DNA of 16,273 nt from an uncultured bacterium. GTDB lineage: Bacteria > Bacillota > Clostridia > Oscillospirales > Butyricicoccaceae. The translations under genes were made by a program, and so were the position numbers. Below, piece after piece: positions 1 through 6,258 of this stretch. Numbering within the stretch: the stretch's first letter is position 1; each line of letters opens with the position of its first letter. A model generated the notes under the pieces. The model made no database searches. It saw only the letters and a program-made list of their open reading frames with translations, and was not told the DNA's origin. The stretch lies in contig CAJMOV010000015.1 of the NCBI GenBank assembly GCA_905215125.1, forward strand, positions 1 through 16,273, read 5' to 3'.

Positions 1-20
1 CTGTACCGAAGGGAAACACA

Positions 21-50
21 GGGGAGGGCGGAAGCCCTCCCCCGGTTTTT
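21..50. terminator. Hairpin terminator at the left edge
   Basis: A 9-bp perfect stem, GGGGAGGGC / GCCCTCCCC (21-29 with 34-42), encloses a GGAA loop. On the plus strand it is followed closely by CGGTTTTT, so it could end a plus-strand gene lying left of the window. On the minus strand it lies about 18 bases past the ylzJ stop and is followed by TGTGTTT, so it could also end the tepA-ylzJ transcript. The direction is not settled by the sequence. Confidence 0.6.
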
Positions 51-60
51 GCCTTTGCCG

Positions 61-237
61 TTATTGAATAGGCGGCCGCAGGTACAGACACAGGTTTGTG
101 GAGTACAGGCGCGTCAGCGCGTCAAAGCCATAGCCGTCGTAACGATATTCCCATACGTCGTTCCCGTCCTGCACATAGCGGGGACGGGGGACCTCCTGGG
201 GAAATATATCGTCGTAGGGCACAATGGTGTGCAGCAT
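61..237 (-). CDS. ylzJ: YlzJ-like small protein
   Basis: This 58-residue protein starts MLHTIVPYDDIFP and ends in LCLYLRPPIQ. Its size, the N-terminal 'PYDDIFP' pattern and its place directly after a TepA-type gene match the YlzJ-like family of spore-forming Bacillota, whose function is unknown. The ATG is preceded by GGAGGAG at a good distance. That ribosome binding site overlaps the last codons and stop of tepA, and only five bases separate the genes, so the two are surely co-transcribed and probably translationally coupled. No signal peptide or membrane segment is seen; the protein is rich in Tyr, Asp and Arg. The family assignment rests on remembered family features plus synteny, not on a search. 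Confidence 0.8.
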   Translation of the reverse strand: MLHTIVPYDDIFPQEVPRPRYVQDGNDVWEYRYDGYGFDALTRLYSTNLCLYLRPPIQ

Positions 238-242
238 GGTGA

Positions 243-956
243 TTACTCCTCCCCGGCGCAGGGTTTGCGCTGTTTGATCATTTCATGCAGGCAGGAGAGT
301 GCTTCATGCAGGCTTCCCAATGCGTCGCAAAGGCCCAGCTCGACTGCATCCTTGCCGTATACAACGCTGCCGACATCGTTGGACAGTTCACCGGTGCGCA
401 GCATAAGCTCTCGCAAGACGTCGGGCTGGATCTTTGAATTTTCACAGACGAAATTGACGATCCGTTCCTGGATCTTTTCAAAATACGTCATGGTCTGCGG
501 CACACCGATGACAGTGCCGTTGAGACGCACGGGATGAATGGTCATCGACGCTGTCGGCGCGATGAAGCATTTTTGTGCCGAAACGGCCAGAGGCACGCCG
601 ATGGAGTGCCCGCCGCCCAGTACAAGGGAAACGGTTGGCTTGCTCATGCCGGCGATCAGCTCGGCAATGGCAAGGCCGGCTTCTACGTCACCGCCCACGG
701 TGTTTAACAGGATGAGCAGACCGTCGATATCCGGGCTTTCTTCAATGGCGGCCAGCTGCGGCATGACGTGCTCGTACTTTGTCGTTTTGTTTTGCGGCGG
801 AAGAATCTGGTGGCCTTCGATTTGGCCGACAATGGTCAGGCAGTGGATGCTCGACCGGGCGCCGTCCATAGTGACGGAGCCTGTTTTTTCTATTTCCTCG
901 GCGCGGTCAAGGGGCTTGCTTTGTTCCTCGTCCCCGTTTTGGCGCTGTTGTGACAT
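243..956 (-). CDS. tepA: ClpP-family translocation-enhancing protein TepA
   Basis: This 237-residue protein belongs to the ClpP/crotonase fold, TepA (YmfB) branch. In Bacillus TepA is a cytosolic ClpP-like protein reported to favour preprotein translocation. The N-terminal 30 residues are polar and probably disordered. The core has NTVGGDVEAG (about residues 85-94), the nucleophile motif GGGHSIG with Ser118, and His141 in TIHPVRL, in the order expected for a ClpP-like catalytic site. The frame continues upstream to an ATG at 974, but that start has no ribosome binding site. The ATG at 956 has GGGGGTG five bases upstream and is chosen. That Shine-Dalgarno lies in the arm of a strong hairpin. 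It is followed by ylzJ, as in other spore-formers. Confidence 0.88.
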   Translation of the reverse strand: MSQQRQNGDEEQSKPLDRAEEIEKTGSVTMDGARSSIHCLTIVGQIEGHQILPPQNKTTKYEHVMPQLAAIEESPDIDGLLILLNTVGGDVEAGLAIAELIAGMSKPTVSLVLGGGHSIGVPLAVSAQKCFIAPTASMTIHPVRLNGTVIGVPQTMTYFEKIQERIVNFVCENSKIQPDVLRELMLRTGELSNDVGSVVYGKDAVELGLCDALGSLHEALSCLHEMIKQRKPCAGEE

Positions 957-963
957 GAAAACA

Positions 964-989
964 CCCCCGCGCATTATTGTGCGCGGGGG
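964..989 (-). promoter_or_regulatory. Hairpin burying the tepA ribosome binding site
   Basis: A perfect 10-bp GC-rich stem (CCCCCGCGCA at 964-973 with TGCGCGGGGG at 980-989) has a 6-base loop. It lies in the 51-base gap between the sua5-coaE stop and the tepA start. On the minus strand the descending arm ends in GGGGG, which is also the first part of the tepA Shine-Dalgarno (GGGGGTG). The structure therefore either partly terminates transcription (only TGTTTTC follows, a poor T tract) or hides the ribosome binding site. Both would lower TepA relative to the upstream genes. Confidence 0.6.
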
Positions 990-1007
990 CGATGGTCTTA
1001 TGCTGTT

Positions 1008-2624
1008 TTATATCCTGGCAGTTTTTCGCAAAAATTCGCGGCACTGGGCGATAAAATCATCTTTTTCTCCATCGTTGCGCAGGGTAAAGTCACAGCGCTG
1101 GAGATAATAAGGATCGTCAGATTGGGATTGCAGACGAGCCAGCGCGTGGCTTTCAGAGATATTGTCGCGCGCGCAGATGCGCTCGATCGAATGGCTGACG
1201 TCGGACAGGACGGCACACGTCACCGTGCACAGCCGGTCGGCCCCGCTTTCAAACAGCAATGGCACGTCGAGCACGACGAAAGGCGTCCCTGATTCCTCCT
1301 GCTGCCGCAGCTGCAACGCCATGGCGCGGACAACGGCGGGATGGGTGATTTCATTGAGAGTGCGGCGCGCCGCAGCGTCAGTAAAGACCTTACGGGCCAA
1401 GGCACGGCGGTCGATGCCGGCGGGGGTGACCTCATCGGGGAAATGCTTCGCCATCTCGGCCAGCAGGTCGGTATCGCAGGCGGCAAGATGGGCGTATACG
1501 GCGTCGGCGCTGATAACGGCGGCCCCCATTTCGGCCGCAAGTGAGGTCAGCAGGCTTTTGCCGCTGCCCGACCGGCCTGTTACGCCCAGCACACAGGGTA
1601 CGCCCACTGCTTCGGTTTGAAAGCCGGCGGCCTTGCACAGGCGGTTGCGCACCGCCGCGCCGACGCCATAGGGGCGGCAGCCTTGGGCCAGGATGCGTTT
1701 GCAGGGCAGGCTGTCAAAAAAGCGCAGGGCGGAAAAGAGCTCGCGCGACTGCTGAAGGCTGTCATAGCTTTTGCCATAGCAGACGATATCGGGACAGGCG
1801 GAAAAGGCGCGGCGGCAGTCGTCAAAGCCCAGCACGCCGTCTCCCGCCTGCAGCCGGGTCTGGATTTCTGCCGCTGTGCGATCGGGCGCGCCTTCAAAGA
1901 CAATGACAGGGGCCTTGGGGGCATAGTGGCGGTATTTCATACCCGGGGCGCGGGGAGCTTCGCCCTCAGCCGCGGGGCGGAAGACGGCGTCGTCAACGTC
2001 GGTCCGGCCGAGGGCGTCCTCGATCATTTCCAGCGTGATAGCGCCGGGCCGTAGAATACGCGGGCGTTCGCCTGTTAAATCGAGTACGGTAGACTCCACG
2101 CCGACGGGGCAGGGGCCGCCGTCCAAAACGGCGTCGATCTTGCCGTCCATATCCTCCAGCACATGCTGCGCCTCAGTGGGGGATGGCCGGCCCGACGCAT
2201 TGGCTGACGGGGCGGCCAGCGGCACGCCGGCGGCGCGGATGACGGCCCGCGCCTGTTCGCTGGCGGGAAAACGCACCCCGACGGTGTCCAGCCCGGCGCT
2301 GACACAGGCGGGCACGGCGTCGGTCTTAGGCAGCACAATGGTCAGCGGCCCGGGCCAGAAGGCCTTGGCCAGCCTGAGGGCGCGCTGCGGCACCTCCCGC
2401 CACAGCAGGGGAAGCTGGTCAAGCTCGCAGATGTGTACGATAAGCGGGTTGTCCGACGGCCGCCCTTTGGCGGCAAAAATACGGCCAACCGCCCCCTCGT
2501 CAAGCGCGGAGGCTGCGAGACCGTAAACCGTTTCCGTCGGGATGGCGACAACGCCGCCCCGACGGAGGATTTCACCTGCCCGGACGGCGCCGTTTTCTTC
2601 AGGGGTTAAAAGCTGTGTGTTCAT
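1008..2624 (-). CDS. Threonylcarbamoyl-AMP synthase (Sua5) fused to dephospho-CoA kinase (CoaE)
   Basis: One unbroken 538-codon frame encodes two normally separate enzymes. Residues 1 to about 338 are a full-length Sua5/YwlC protein that makes threonylcarbamoyl-AMP for the tRNA t6A modification. It shows PTETVYGLA (30-38), the KGRPSDNP motif (53-60), SANASGRPSPT (140-150), the linker APGMKYRHYAP (226-236) and the C-terminal Sua5 domain. Residues 344-538 are dephospho-CoA kinase, the last step of CoA synthesis: P-loop GVTGRSGSGKS (347-357), ISADAVYAHLA, ITHPAVV (427-432), VLDVPLLFE (451-459), and the lid/Asp region RLQSQSDDPYYLQRCDF. The lengths are right for both domains, and no strong internal ribosome binding site is seen at the junction (about nt 1600). 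The start lies three bases after the ppa stop (TAAACCATG) without a clear Shine-Dalgarno, which suggests coupled translation. Confidence 0.93.
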   Translation of the reverse strand: MNTQLLTPEENGAVRAGEILRRGGVVAIPTETVYGLAASALDEGAVGRIFAAKGRPSDNPLIVHICELDQLPLLWREVPQRALRLAKAFWPGPLTIVLPKTDAVPACVSAGLDTVGVRFPASEQARAVIRAAGVPLAAPSANASGRPSPTEAQHVLEDMDGKIDAVLDGGPCPVGVESTVLDLTGERPRILRPGAITLEMIEDALGRTDVDDAVFRPAAEGEAPRAPGMKYRHYAPKAPVIVFEGAPDRTAAEIQTRLQAGDGVLGFDDCRRAFSACPDIVCYGKSYDSLQQSRELFSALRFFDSLPCKRILAQGCRPYGVGAAVRNRLCKAAGFQTEAVGVPCVLGVTGRSGSGKSLLTSLAAEMGAAVISADAVYAHLAACDTDLLAEMAKHFPDEVTPAGIDRRALARKVFTDAAARRTLNEITHPAVVRAMALQLRQQEESGTPFVVLDVPLLFESGADRLCTVTCAVLSDVSHSIERICARDNISESHALARLQSQSDDPYYLQRCDFTLRNDGEKDDFIAQCREFLRKTARI

Positions 2625-2627
2625 GGT

Positions 2628-3167
2628 TTATCGCATTTTGCCGCAGTAGTGGCGTTCATAGGTGCGTATGGACTGCGCGATGATTTCGGCCGCCTCCTCG
2701 CGCCCCATAACGTCGCTGGGCGCCGTCGTCTTGTGCTCAAGGGACTTGTACACTTCAAAAAAGTTGATGATCTCGTTGGAGACATGGGGCGGGAGCTGGG
2801 AAATATCCTGGTAGAAATTCCACGTCGGGTCGCCCAGAGGGATGGCGATGATCTTATCGTCGATCTCCCCGCCGTCGGTCATGCGGATGGCGCCGATGGG
2901 GAAACATTCCACCATAATCATGGGGTCGAGCGTTTCGGAGCAAAGCACCAGCACGTCCATCGGATCCTGATCGTCGGCGTAGGTGCGGGGAATAAAGCCA
3001 TAATTTGCCGGATAATGGGTCGAAGTGTACAGGATGCGGTCAAGGCGCAGGATGCCTGTCTTTTTGTCCAGCTCATACTTCTTTTTGCTGCCGGCGGAAA
3101 TTTCAATGACGGCCATAAACTTCTGCGGCGTGATAAGCCGCGGGTCTACATCATGCCATACATTCAT
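2628..3167 (-). CDS. ppa: Inorganic pyrophosphatase, family I
   Basis: This 179-residue soluble pyrophosphatase hydrolyses PPi to phosphate and so pulls biosynthetic reactions forward, among them the adenylate-forming step of its neighbour Sua5, which releases PPi. Visible are the family I core: EISAGSKKKYELD (22-34), NYGFIPRTYADD, and the signature D-Q-D-P-M-D-V (66-72) with the metal-binding aspartates Asp66, Asp71 and, later, Asp103/104 in GEIDDKI. Length is normal for the family. The ATG is preceded by AAGGGAG eight bases upstream. The gene stops three bases before the sua5-coaE start, so they form one transcription unit. Confidence 0.95.
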   Translation of the reverse strand: MNVWHDVDPRLITPQKFMAVIEISAGSKKKYELDKKTGILRLDRILYTSTHYPANYGFIPRTYADDQDPMDVLVLCSETLDPMIMVECFPIGAIRMTDGGEIDDKIIAIPLGDPTWNFYQDISQLPPHVSNEIINFFEVYKSLEHKTTAPSDVMGREEAAEIIAQSIRTYERHYCGKMR

Positions 3168-3184
3168 ATTTTTTCTCCCTTACG

Positions 3185-3200
3185 CGCCTGTATACAGGCG
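3185..3200. promoter_or_regulatory. Perfect 16-bp palindrome upstream of ppa
   Basis: CGCCTGTATACAGGCG is its own reverse complement over 16 bases. It lies 18 bases before the ppa start, just upstream of the Shine-Dalgarno and downstream of a weak minus-strand promoter candidate (-35 TTGATT at 3238-3243, -10 GATACA at 3216-3221, 16-bp spacer). A palindrome around a TGTATACA core is typical of a dimeric repressor site, but no regulator is recognised. With no loop bases it is a poor RNA hairpin. Confidence 0.4.
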
Positions 3201-3250
3201 AAATTACTGGGTATCTGTATCATCAGCGGACAAAAATAATCAACCACCCT

Positions 3251-3264
3251 GCGGATCTTTCCGC
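3251..3264 (-). terminator. Weak hairpin at the prfA stop codon
   Basis: GCGGA-AAGA-TCCGC forms a short 5-bp stem that overlaps the prfA stop codon. On the minus strand a T-rich stretch (TTGATTATTTTTG) follows about eight bases later. It may be a weak terminator that lets part of the transcript run into ppa. The stem is short, so confidence is low. Confidence 0.3.
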
Positions 3265-4328
3265 TACGCCTCGCCCTTGAGCCGTTCAGCCTGATCGGCA
3301 GTGGTCAGTGCGTCGATGATTTCGTCCAGGTCGCCATCCAGGATTTGATCCAGCCGGTGCAGCGTCAGGCCGATGCGGTGATCGGTGACGCGCCCCTGCG
3401 GGTAATTATAGGTGCGGATGCGTTCGGATCGGTCGCCGGTGCCGACCTGGCTGCGCCGCGCGCCGGCGCGCTCGCTTTCCTGGGCTTCGCGCTGGGCTTC
3501 ATACAGGCGGGAACGCAGGATTTTCATGGCGCGGTCGCGGTTTTTGTGCTGCGAGCGCTCGTCCTGGCATTCGACGACGACGCCCGTCGGGATATGGGTG
3601 ATGCGGATGGCCGACTCCGTCTTGTTGACGTGCTGGCCACCTGCGCCGCCCGAACGGTAGGTGTCGATTTGCAGGTCTGCAGGGTTGATTTCAATTTCCA
3701 CTTCCTCGGCCTCCGGCAAAACGGCGACAGTGACGGCCGAGGTGTGGATACGCCCGCCGCTTTCCGTTTCGGGCACGCGCTGGACACGGTGCGCCCCGCT
3801 TTCAAACTTAAAGCGCGCCCAAGCCCCCTTGCCTTCGACGAGGAAGCTGATTTCCTTGACGCCGCCCAGCTCGGTCTCGGTGGCGTTCATCACTTCGATG
3901 TTAAAATGCTTGCGTTCGGCGTACATGGAATACATGCGGAAAAGGGAATGGGCGAACAGGGCCGCTTCCTCGCCGCCGACGCCGCCGCGGATTTCCACAA
4001 TGACGTTTTTGTCGTCGTCCTGATCACGGGGGAGAAGGAGAATTTTAATCTCCTCCTCCAGTTTGTCCATGCGGGCTTTGGCCTGTTCTGCTTCCTGCGC
4101 GCCCATGGCGCGCATATCGGCGTCCTCGTCGCGCATCAGCTCGCGCGCTGTTTCCAGGTCTTCCTTGGCGCTGCGGTAGGCGCGGAAGGCGTCGACGACA
4201 GGGGTCAGCTCCTTCTGCTCGCGCAGAAGGGCCGCCGCCCGCTTGGGATCGTCATATAAATCGCTGCTTTGCAGCTGCTCTTCGATTTCCAGCAAGCGCT
4301 GCTCAACTGCGAGCAGTTTTTCAAACAT
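3264..4328 (-). CDS. prfA: Peptide chain release factor 1
   Basis: This 354-residue class I release factor recognises UAA and UAG and triggers peptidyl-tRNA hydrolysis. The GGQ catalytic loop is at 230-232 within RSGGAGGQHVNKTESA. The stop-codon reading tripeptide of the P-x-T type is PET (186-188) in RVQRVPETESGGRIHTS, which marks RF1 rather than RF2 (SPF). The N-terminal coiled-coil domain 1 (1-100) and GGVGGEEAALF (115-125) are also present. Length is standard. The ATG has AAAGGCGG eight bases upstream and a strong promoter behind it. The GGQ methyltransferase gene prmC, often next to prfA, is not in this window. Confidence 0.97.
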   Translation of the reverse strand: MFEKLLAVEQRLLEIEEQLQSSDLYDDPKRAAALLREQKELTPVVDAFRAYRSAKEDLETARELMRDEDADMRAMGAQEAEQAKARMDKLEEEIKILLLPRDQDDDKNVIVEIRGGVGGEEAALFAHSLFRMYSMYAERKHFNIEVMNATETELGGVKEISFLVEGKGAWARFKFESGAHRVQRVPETESGGRIHTSAVTVAVLPEAEEVEIEINPADLQIDTYRSGGAGGQHVNKTESAIRITHIPTGVVVECQDERSQHKNRDRAMKILRSRLYEAQREAQESERAGARRSQVGTGDRSERIRTYNYPQGRVTDHRIGLTLHRLDQILDGDLDEIIDALTTADQAERLKGEA

Positions 4329-4359
4329 ATTTCAGCCGCCTTTGTCATTTGGTTAATAT

Positions 4360-4388
4360 ATTATATTCCATCCTTGCCAATCTTTCAA
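4360..4388 (-). promoter_or_regulatory. Sigma-A promoter of prfA
   Basis: On the minus strand, TTGAAA (-35, 4383-4388) and TATAAT (-10, 4360-4365) are separated by exactly 17 bases. This is a near-consensus housekeeping promoter about 30 bases before the prfA ATG. It is the only strong minus-strand promoter I see upstream of prfA-ppa-sua5coaE-tepA-ylzJ. Confidence 0.8.
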
Positions 4389-4435
4389 GAGAATAAGCCC
4401 TTTTTTCGGCGGCAAGCTATAAAGGGGTGTTGACT

Positions 4436-4591
4436 ATGCTCATTCGGCCCGATGGCAAAAAGCACATTTTTCCCGTAGTGACCTGGGCGGGGATGCGGCG
4501 GGAAATCATCCGCCGCGACAATAACGCCGGTATGCCCGACGACGAAAGCCTTCTCGACGAGATTTCCTGGCGAAGCGAGCACCGGCAATAG
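4436..4591 (+). CDS. Small orphan protein, 51 residues
   Basis: The ATG (MLIRPDGKKHIFPVV...) is preceded by AAAGGGGTG at a seven-base spacing, and the frame ends 16 bases before a strong terminator, so it has the outline of a real gene. The product is soluble and charged. It has a central basic helix-like stretch (MRREIIRRDNN) and an acidic one (PDDESLLDEI), with two Trp. There is no signal peptide or membrane segment, and I recognise no family. It is divergent from prfA. I find no convincing promoter of its own; a TATAAA at 4418 is placed wrongly to leave room for the ribosome binding site. Confidence 0.6.
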   Translation: MLIRPDGKKHIFPVVTWAGMRREIIRRDNNAGMPDDESLLDEISWRSEHRQ

Positions 4592-4604
4592 CATTTATCG
4601 CGCA

Positions 4605-4650
4605 AGCGGCCCGTACAGGGATAGGCTGTACGGGCCGTTTCAATTTTTTT
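4605..4650 (+). terminator. Strong intrinsic terminator after the 51-residue gene
   Basis: A 12-bp perfect stem, CGGCCCGTACAG / CTGTACGGGCCG (4607-4618 with 4626-4637), encloses a 7-base loop. It is followed by TTTCAATTTTTTT. This is a classic factor-independent terminator. It insulates the small gene from the dehydrogenase promoter downstream. Confidence 0.9.
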
Positions 4651-4673
4651 GCTTTTTATTCAAAAAACAACGG

Positions 4674-4702
4674 TTGTTTCGCCGGAAAAGAACGAGTATA
4701 AT
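4674..4702 (+). promoter_or_regulatory. Sigma-A promoter of the epimerase/dehydratase gene
   Basis: A perfect -10 TATAAT (4697-4702) lies 17 bases after TTGTTT (4674-4679), a half-matching -35. The start codon at 4756 follows at a normal distance. The unit is bracketed by terminators on both sides, so this promoter probably serves a single gene. Confidence 0.65.
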
Positions 4703-4755
4703 AGAAATTAGAATAGGATCAAACAAGCTGTGCCTTTGGAATTGGGGTGCTAAAG

Positions 4756-5790
4756 ATGAAAAGGCTGTACATCGTCACCGGCGCTGCCGGGCATCTGGGC
4801 TATACCCTGACGCGTATGCTCAGCGAGCAGGGCTGCGAGGTGCGCGGGCTTATCCTGCCGGGTGAAAAGGCGGAAGCCCTGCCGGGCGTTACCTACTGCG
4901 AAGGAGACGTCTGCCGAAAGGAGACCCTTTTGCCGCTGCTTGAAGGGGCGCATGGGAAAAACGCCGCCGTCATCCACACGGCGGGCATAGTCGATATCTC
5001 GGGGCAGGAGCTGCCGCGTCTCTTTAGCGTCAACGTCGGGGGTACGCGCAACGTCGCTGATCTGTGCCGGGAAAAGGGGCTGCGGATGGTTTACGTCAGC
5101 TCTGTCCACGCCATCCCGGAAAAGGGCAAGCTGGACGTTCTGAGCGAGGTAAAGGCTTTTTCGCCCGACGATGTTGTCGGCGGCTATGCCAAAAGCAAGG
5201 CGCAGGCAACGCAGGTTGTCCTGGACGCGGTGCGCTGCGGGCTTGACGCTGTTGTCGTCCATCCCTCCGGTATTTTGGGGCCATATGATCGCGCGGGCAA
5301 CCATATGGTGCAGATGGTCAGCGATTACATCTGCGGCCGTCTGCCCGCCTGCGTGCGCGGCGGATACGACTTTGTCGACGTGCGGGACGTGGCGCGCGGC
5401 TGCATTTTGGCAGCTGAAAAGGGCCGGGCCGGCGAATGCTACATCTTGTCAGGGCGGCATTACGAAGTGCGGGAAATCCTGGCTATGGTCCGTCAGGTGG
5501 AGGGGGGCAGAAGCCTGCCCGTCCTGCCCATGTGGATGGCGCGCGCCGCAGCGCCCCTGCTGGGCTGGACCGCCCGTGTGCGCCATCGCCGTCCGCTTTA
5601 TACACGGTATTCCCTGTATACGCTGCGCAGCAACGATCGCTTCAGCCATGACAAAGCGACGAGCGAGCTGGGGTATCGTCCCCGCGACCTGCGGCAGACG
5701 GTTGCAGACACCGTCGCATGGCTGCGTCAGAACACCCCGAAGAAAGCGCGCCGCCGCAGGAAACGCAAAAAGACCTGCCCGACGGTATAA
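4756..5790 (+). CDS. NAD(P)-dependent epimerase/dehydratase (extended SDR)
   Basis: A 344-residue extended short-chain dehydrogenase/reductase. The nucleotide-binding motif TGAAGHLG (residues 8-15) follows the first beta strand. DV at the end of the third strand (CEGDV), the catalytic Ser pair in VYVSSVHAI, and Tyr144/Lys148 in YAKSK make up the usual active site. Then comes HPSGILGPYD, typical of the 3-beta-HSD/dihydroflavonol reductase side of the family; the substrate cannot be told. The frame begins at a GTG (4747), but the ATG at 4756 has GGGGTG six bases upstream and starts right at the first strand, so it is preferred. The C-terminus carries an unusual Arg/Lys-rich tail, KKARRRRKRKK. 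It is a single-gene unit with its own promoter and terminator. Confidence 0.88.
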   Translation: MKRLYIVTGAAGHLGYTLTRMLSEQGCEVRGLILPGEKAEALPGVTYCEGDVCRKETLLPLLEGAHGKNAAVIHTAGIVDISGQELPRLFSVNVGGTRNVADLCREKGLRMVYVSSVHAIPEKGKLDVLSEVKAFSPDDVVGGYAKSKAQATQVVLDAVRCGLDAVVVHPSGILGPYDRAGNHMVQMVSDYICGRLPACVRGGYDFVDVRDVARGCILAAEKGRAGECYILSGRHYEVREILAMVRQVEGGRSLPVLPMWMARAAAPLLGWTARVRHRRPLYTRYSLYTLRSNDRFSHDKATSELGYRPRDLRQTVADTVAWLRQNTPKKARRRRKRKKTCPTV

Positions 5791-5795
5791 GCTGG

Positions 5796-5828
5796 AAAAG
5801 CAGACCTCTGCATTGAGGTCTGCTTTTT
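5796..5828 (+). terminator. Intrinsic terminator after the epimerase/dehydratase gene
   Basis: The stem GCAGACCTC / GAGGTCTGC (5800-5808 with 5815-5823) has a 6-base loop and TTTTT directly behind. It is preceded by AAAA that can extend the stem. It starts six bases after the stop codon. Confidence 0.92.
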
Positions 5829-5841
5829 GCGCTTTGCCGGG

Positions 5842-5937
5842 GAAATCGACTGAGACGATGTGCTGTGCGACATCATCACAGCCCTCCGTTCGGTCGTCGG
5901 CAGCCGCCGCGGCTTTACCGAGACGACCGTCGGCGCG
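5842..5937 (+). other. Coding-like stretch of unknown origin with an in-frame stop
   Basis: From 5842 the plus strand reads EID, a TGA stop at 5851, then DDVLCDIITALRSVVGSRR and onward to about TTVGAHGD, some 30 further codons with a protein-like residue pattern. The frame then shifts into the D-aminoacylase remnant. I do not recognise it as part of the D-aminoacylase fold, so it may be a rearranged piece of that gene or of another gene. There is no start codon with a ribosome binding site. Together with the remnant after it, this accounts for most of the 468-base stretch between the two intact genes. Confidence 0.4.
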
Positions 5938-6243
5938 CATGGGGATCTTTTTCACACGCGATCCGCCTGTATGTCAAACAGAAAAGGGCGCCGACGCTGG
6001 AGCAGATGATCCGCAGGATGACGTCGCTGTCCGCCGAGCGCGCCATGCTGGCGGCAAAGGGCCGACAAACACGGATGGGACGCCGATCTTGTGCCGTTTG
6101 ATTATGAAAAGCTGCAGGACAGGGCGATCTATACCGATTCCAACGCGCTGACTGACGGCATTGTCAGCGGCGAAATCGTTTGTCAAGACAAAAGGCTGAC
6201 CGGCGCGACGCCCGGTAAGCTTATTCATTATCACAAACGCTGA
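5934..6243 (+). pseudogene. C-terminal remnant of an N-acyl-D-amino-acid deacylase (D-aminoacylase)
   Basis: In one frame from about 5940 the sequence reads GSFSHAIRLYVKQK, then TLEQMIRRMTSLSAERAML. After a frameshift near 6058-6064 it continues with GWDADLVPFDYEKLQDRA, then TGATPGKLIHYHKR and a TGA at 6241. These follow, in order, the conserved end of amidohydrolase-family D-aminoacylases: GTFPR...YVRE, LEEAIRKMTSLPA, G..ADLVVFD and the closing G..PGR.L. Only about the last 100 residues remain. The metal-binding N-terminal part is gone, and the upstream end abuts unrelated sequence and a terminator. The old stop lies 15 bases before the M81 peptidase ATG, so the two were probably one operon before decay. 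Confidence 0.82.
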
Positions 6244-6258
6244 AGGGAAGTAGAAAAA

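Noticed and set aside
957..974. ATG at 974 as the tepA start
   Set aside because: It lies inside the hairpin with no Shine-Dalgarno; 956 has GGGGGTG at five bases.
3345..4259. Open frame of 304 codons on the plus strand opposite prfA
   Set aside because: prfA is unmistakable; the antisense frame has no ribosome binding site or recognisable fold.
4418..4435. TATAAA and TTGACT before the 51-residue gene as promoter parts
   Set aside because: TATAAA has no -35 at 16-18 bases and would start the message after the ribosome binding site; TTGACT touches the ATG and has no -10 behind it.
5851..5853. In-frame TGA as a selenocysteine codon
   Set aside because: No Cys-type active-site context, no hairpin of the right kind, and further frameshifts downstream show plain decay.
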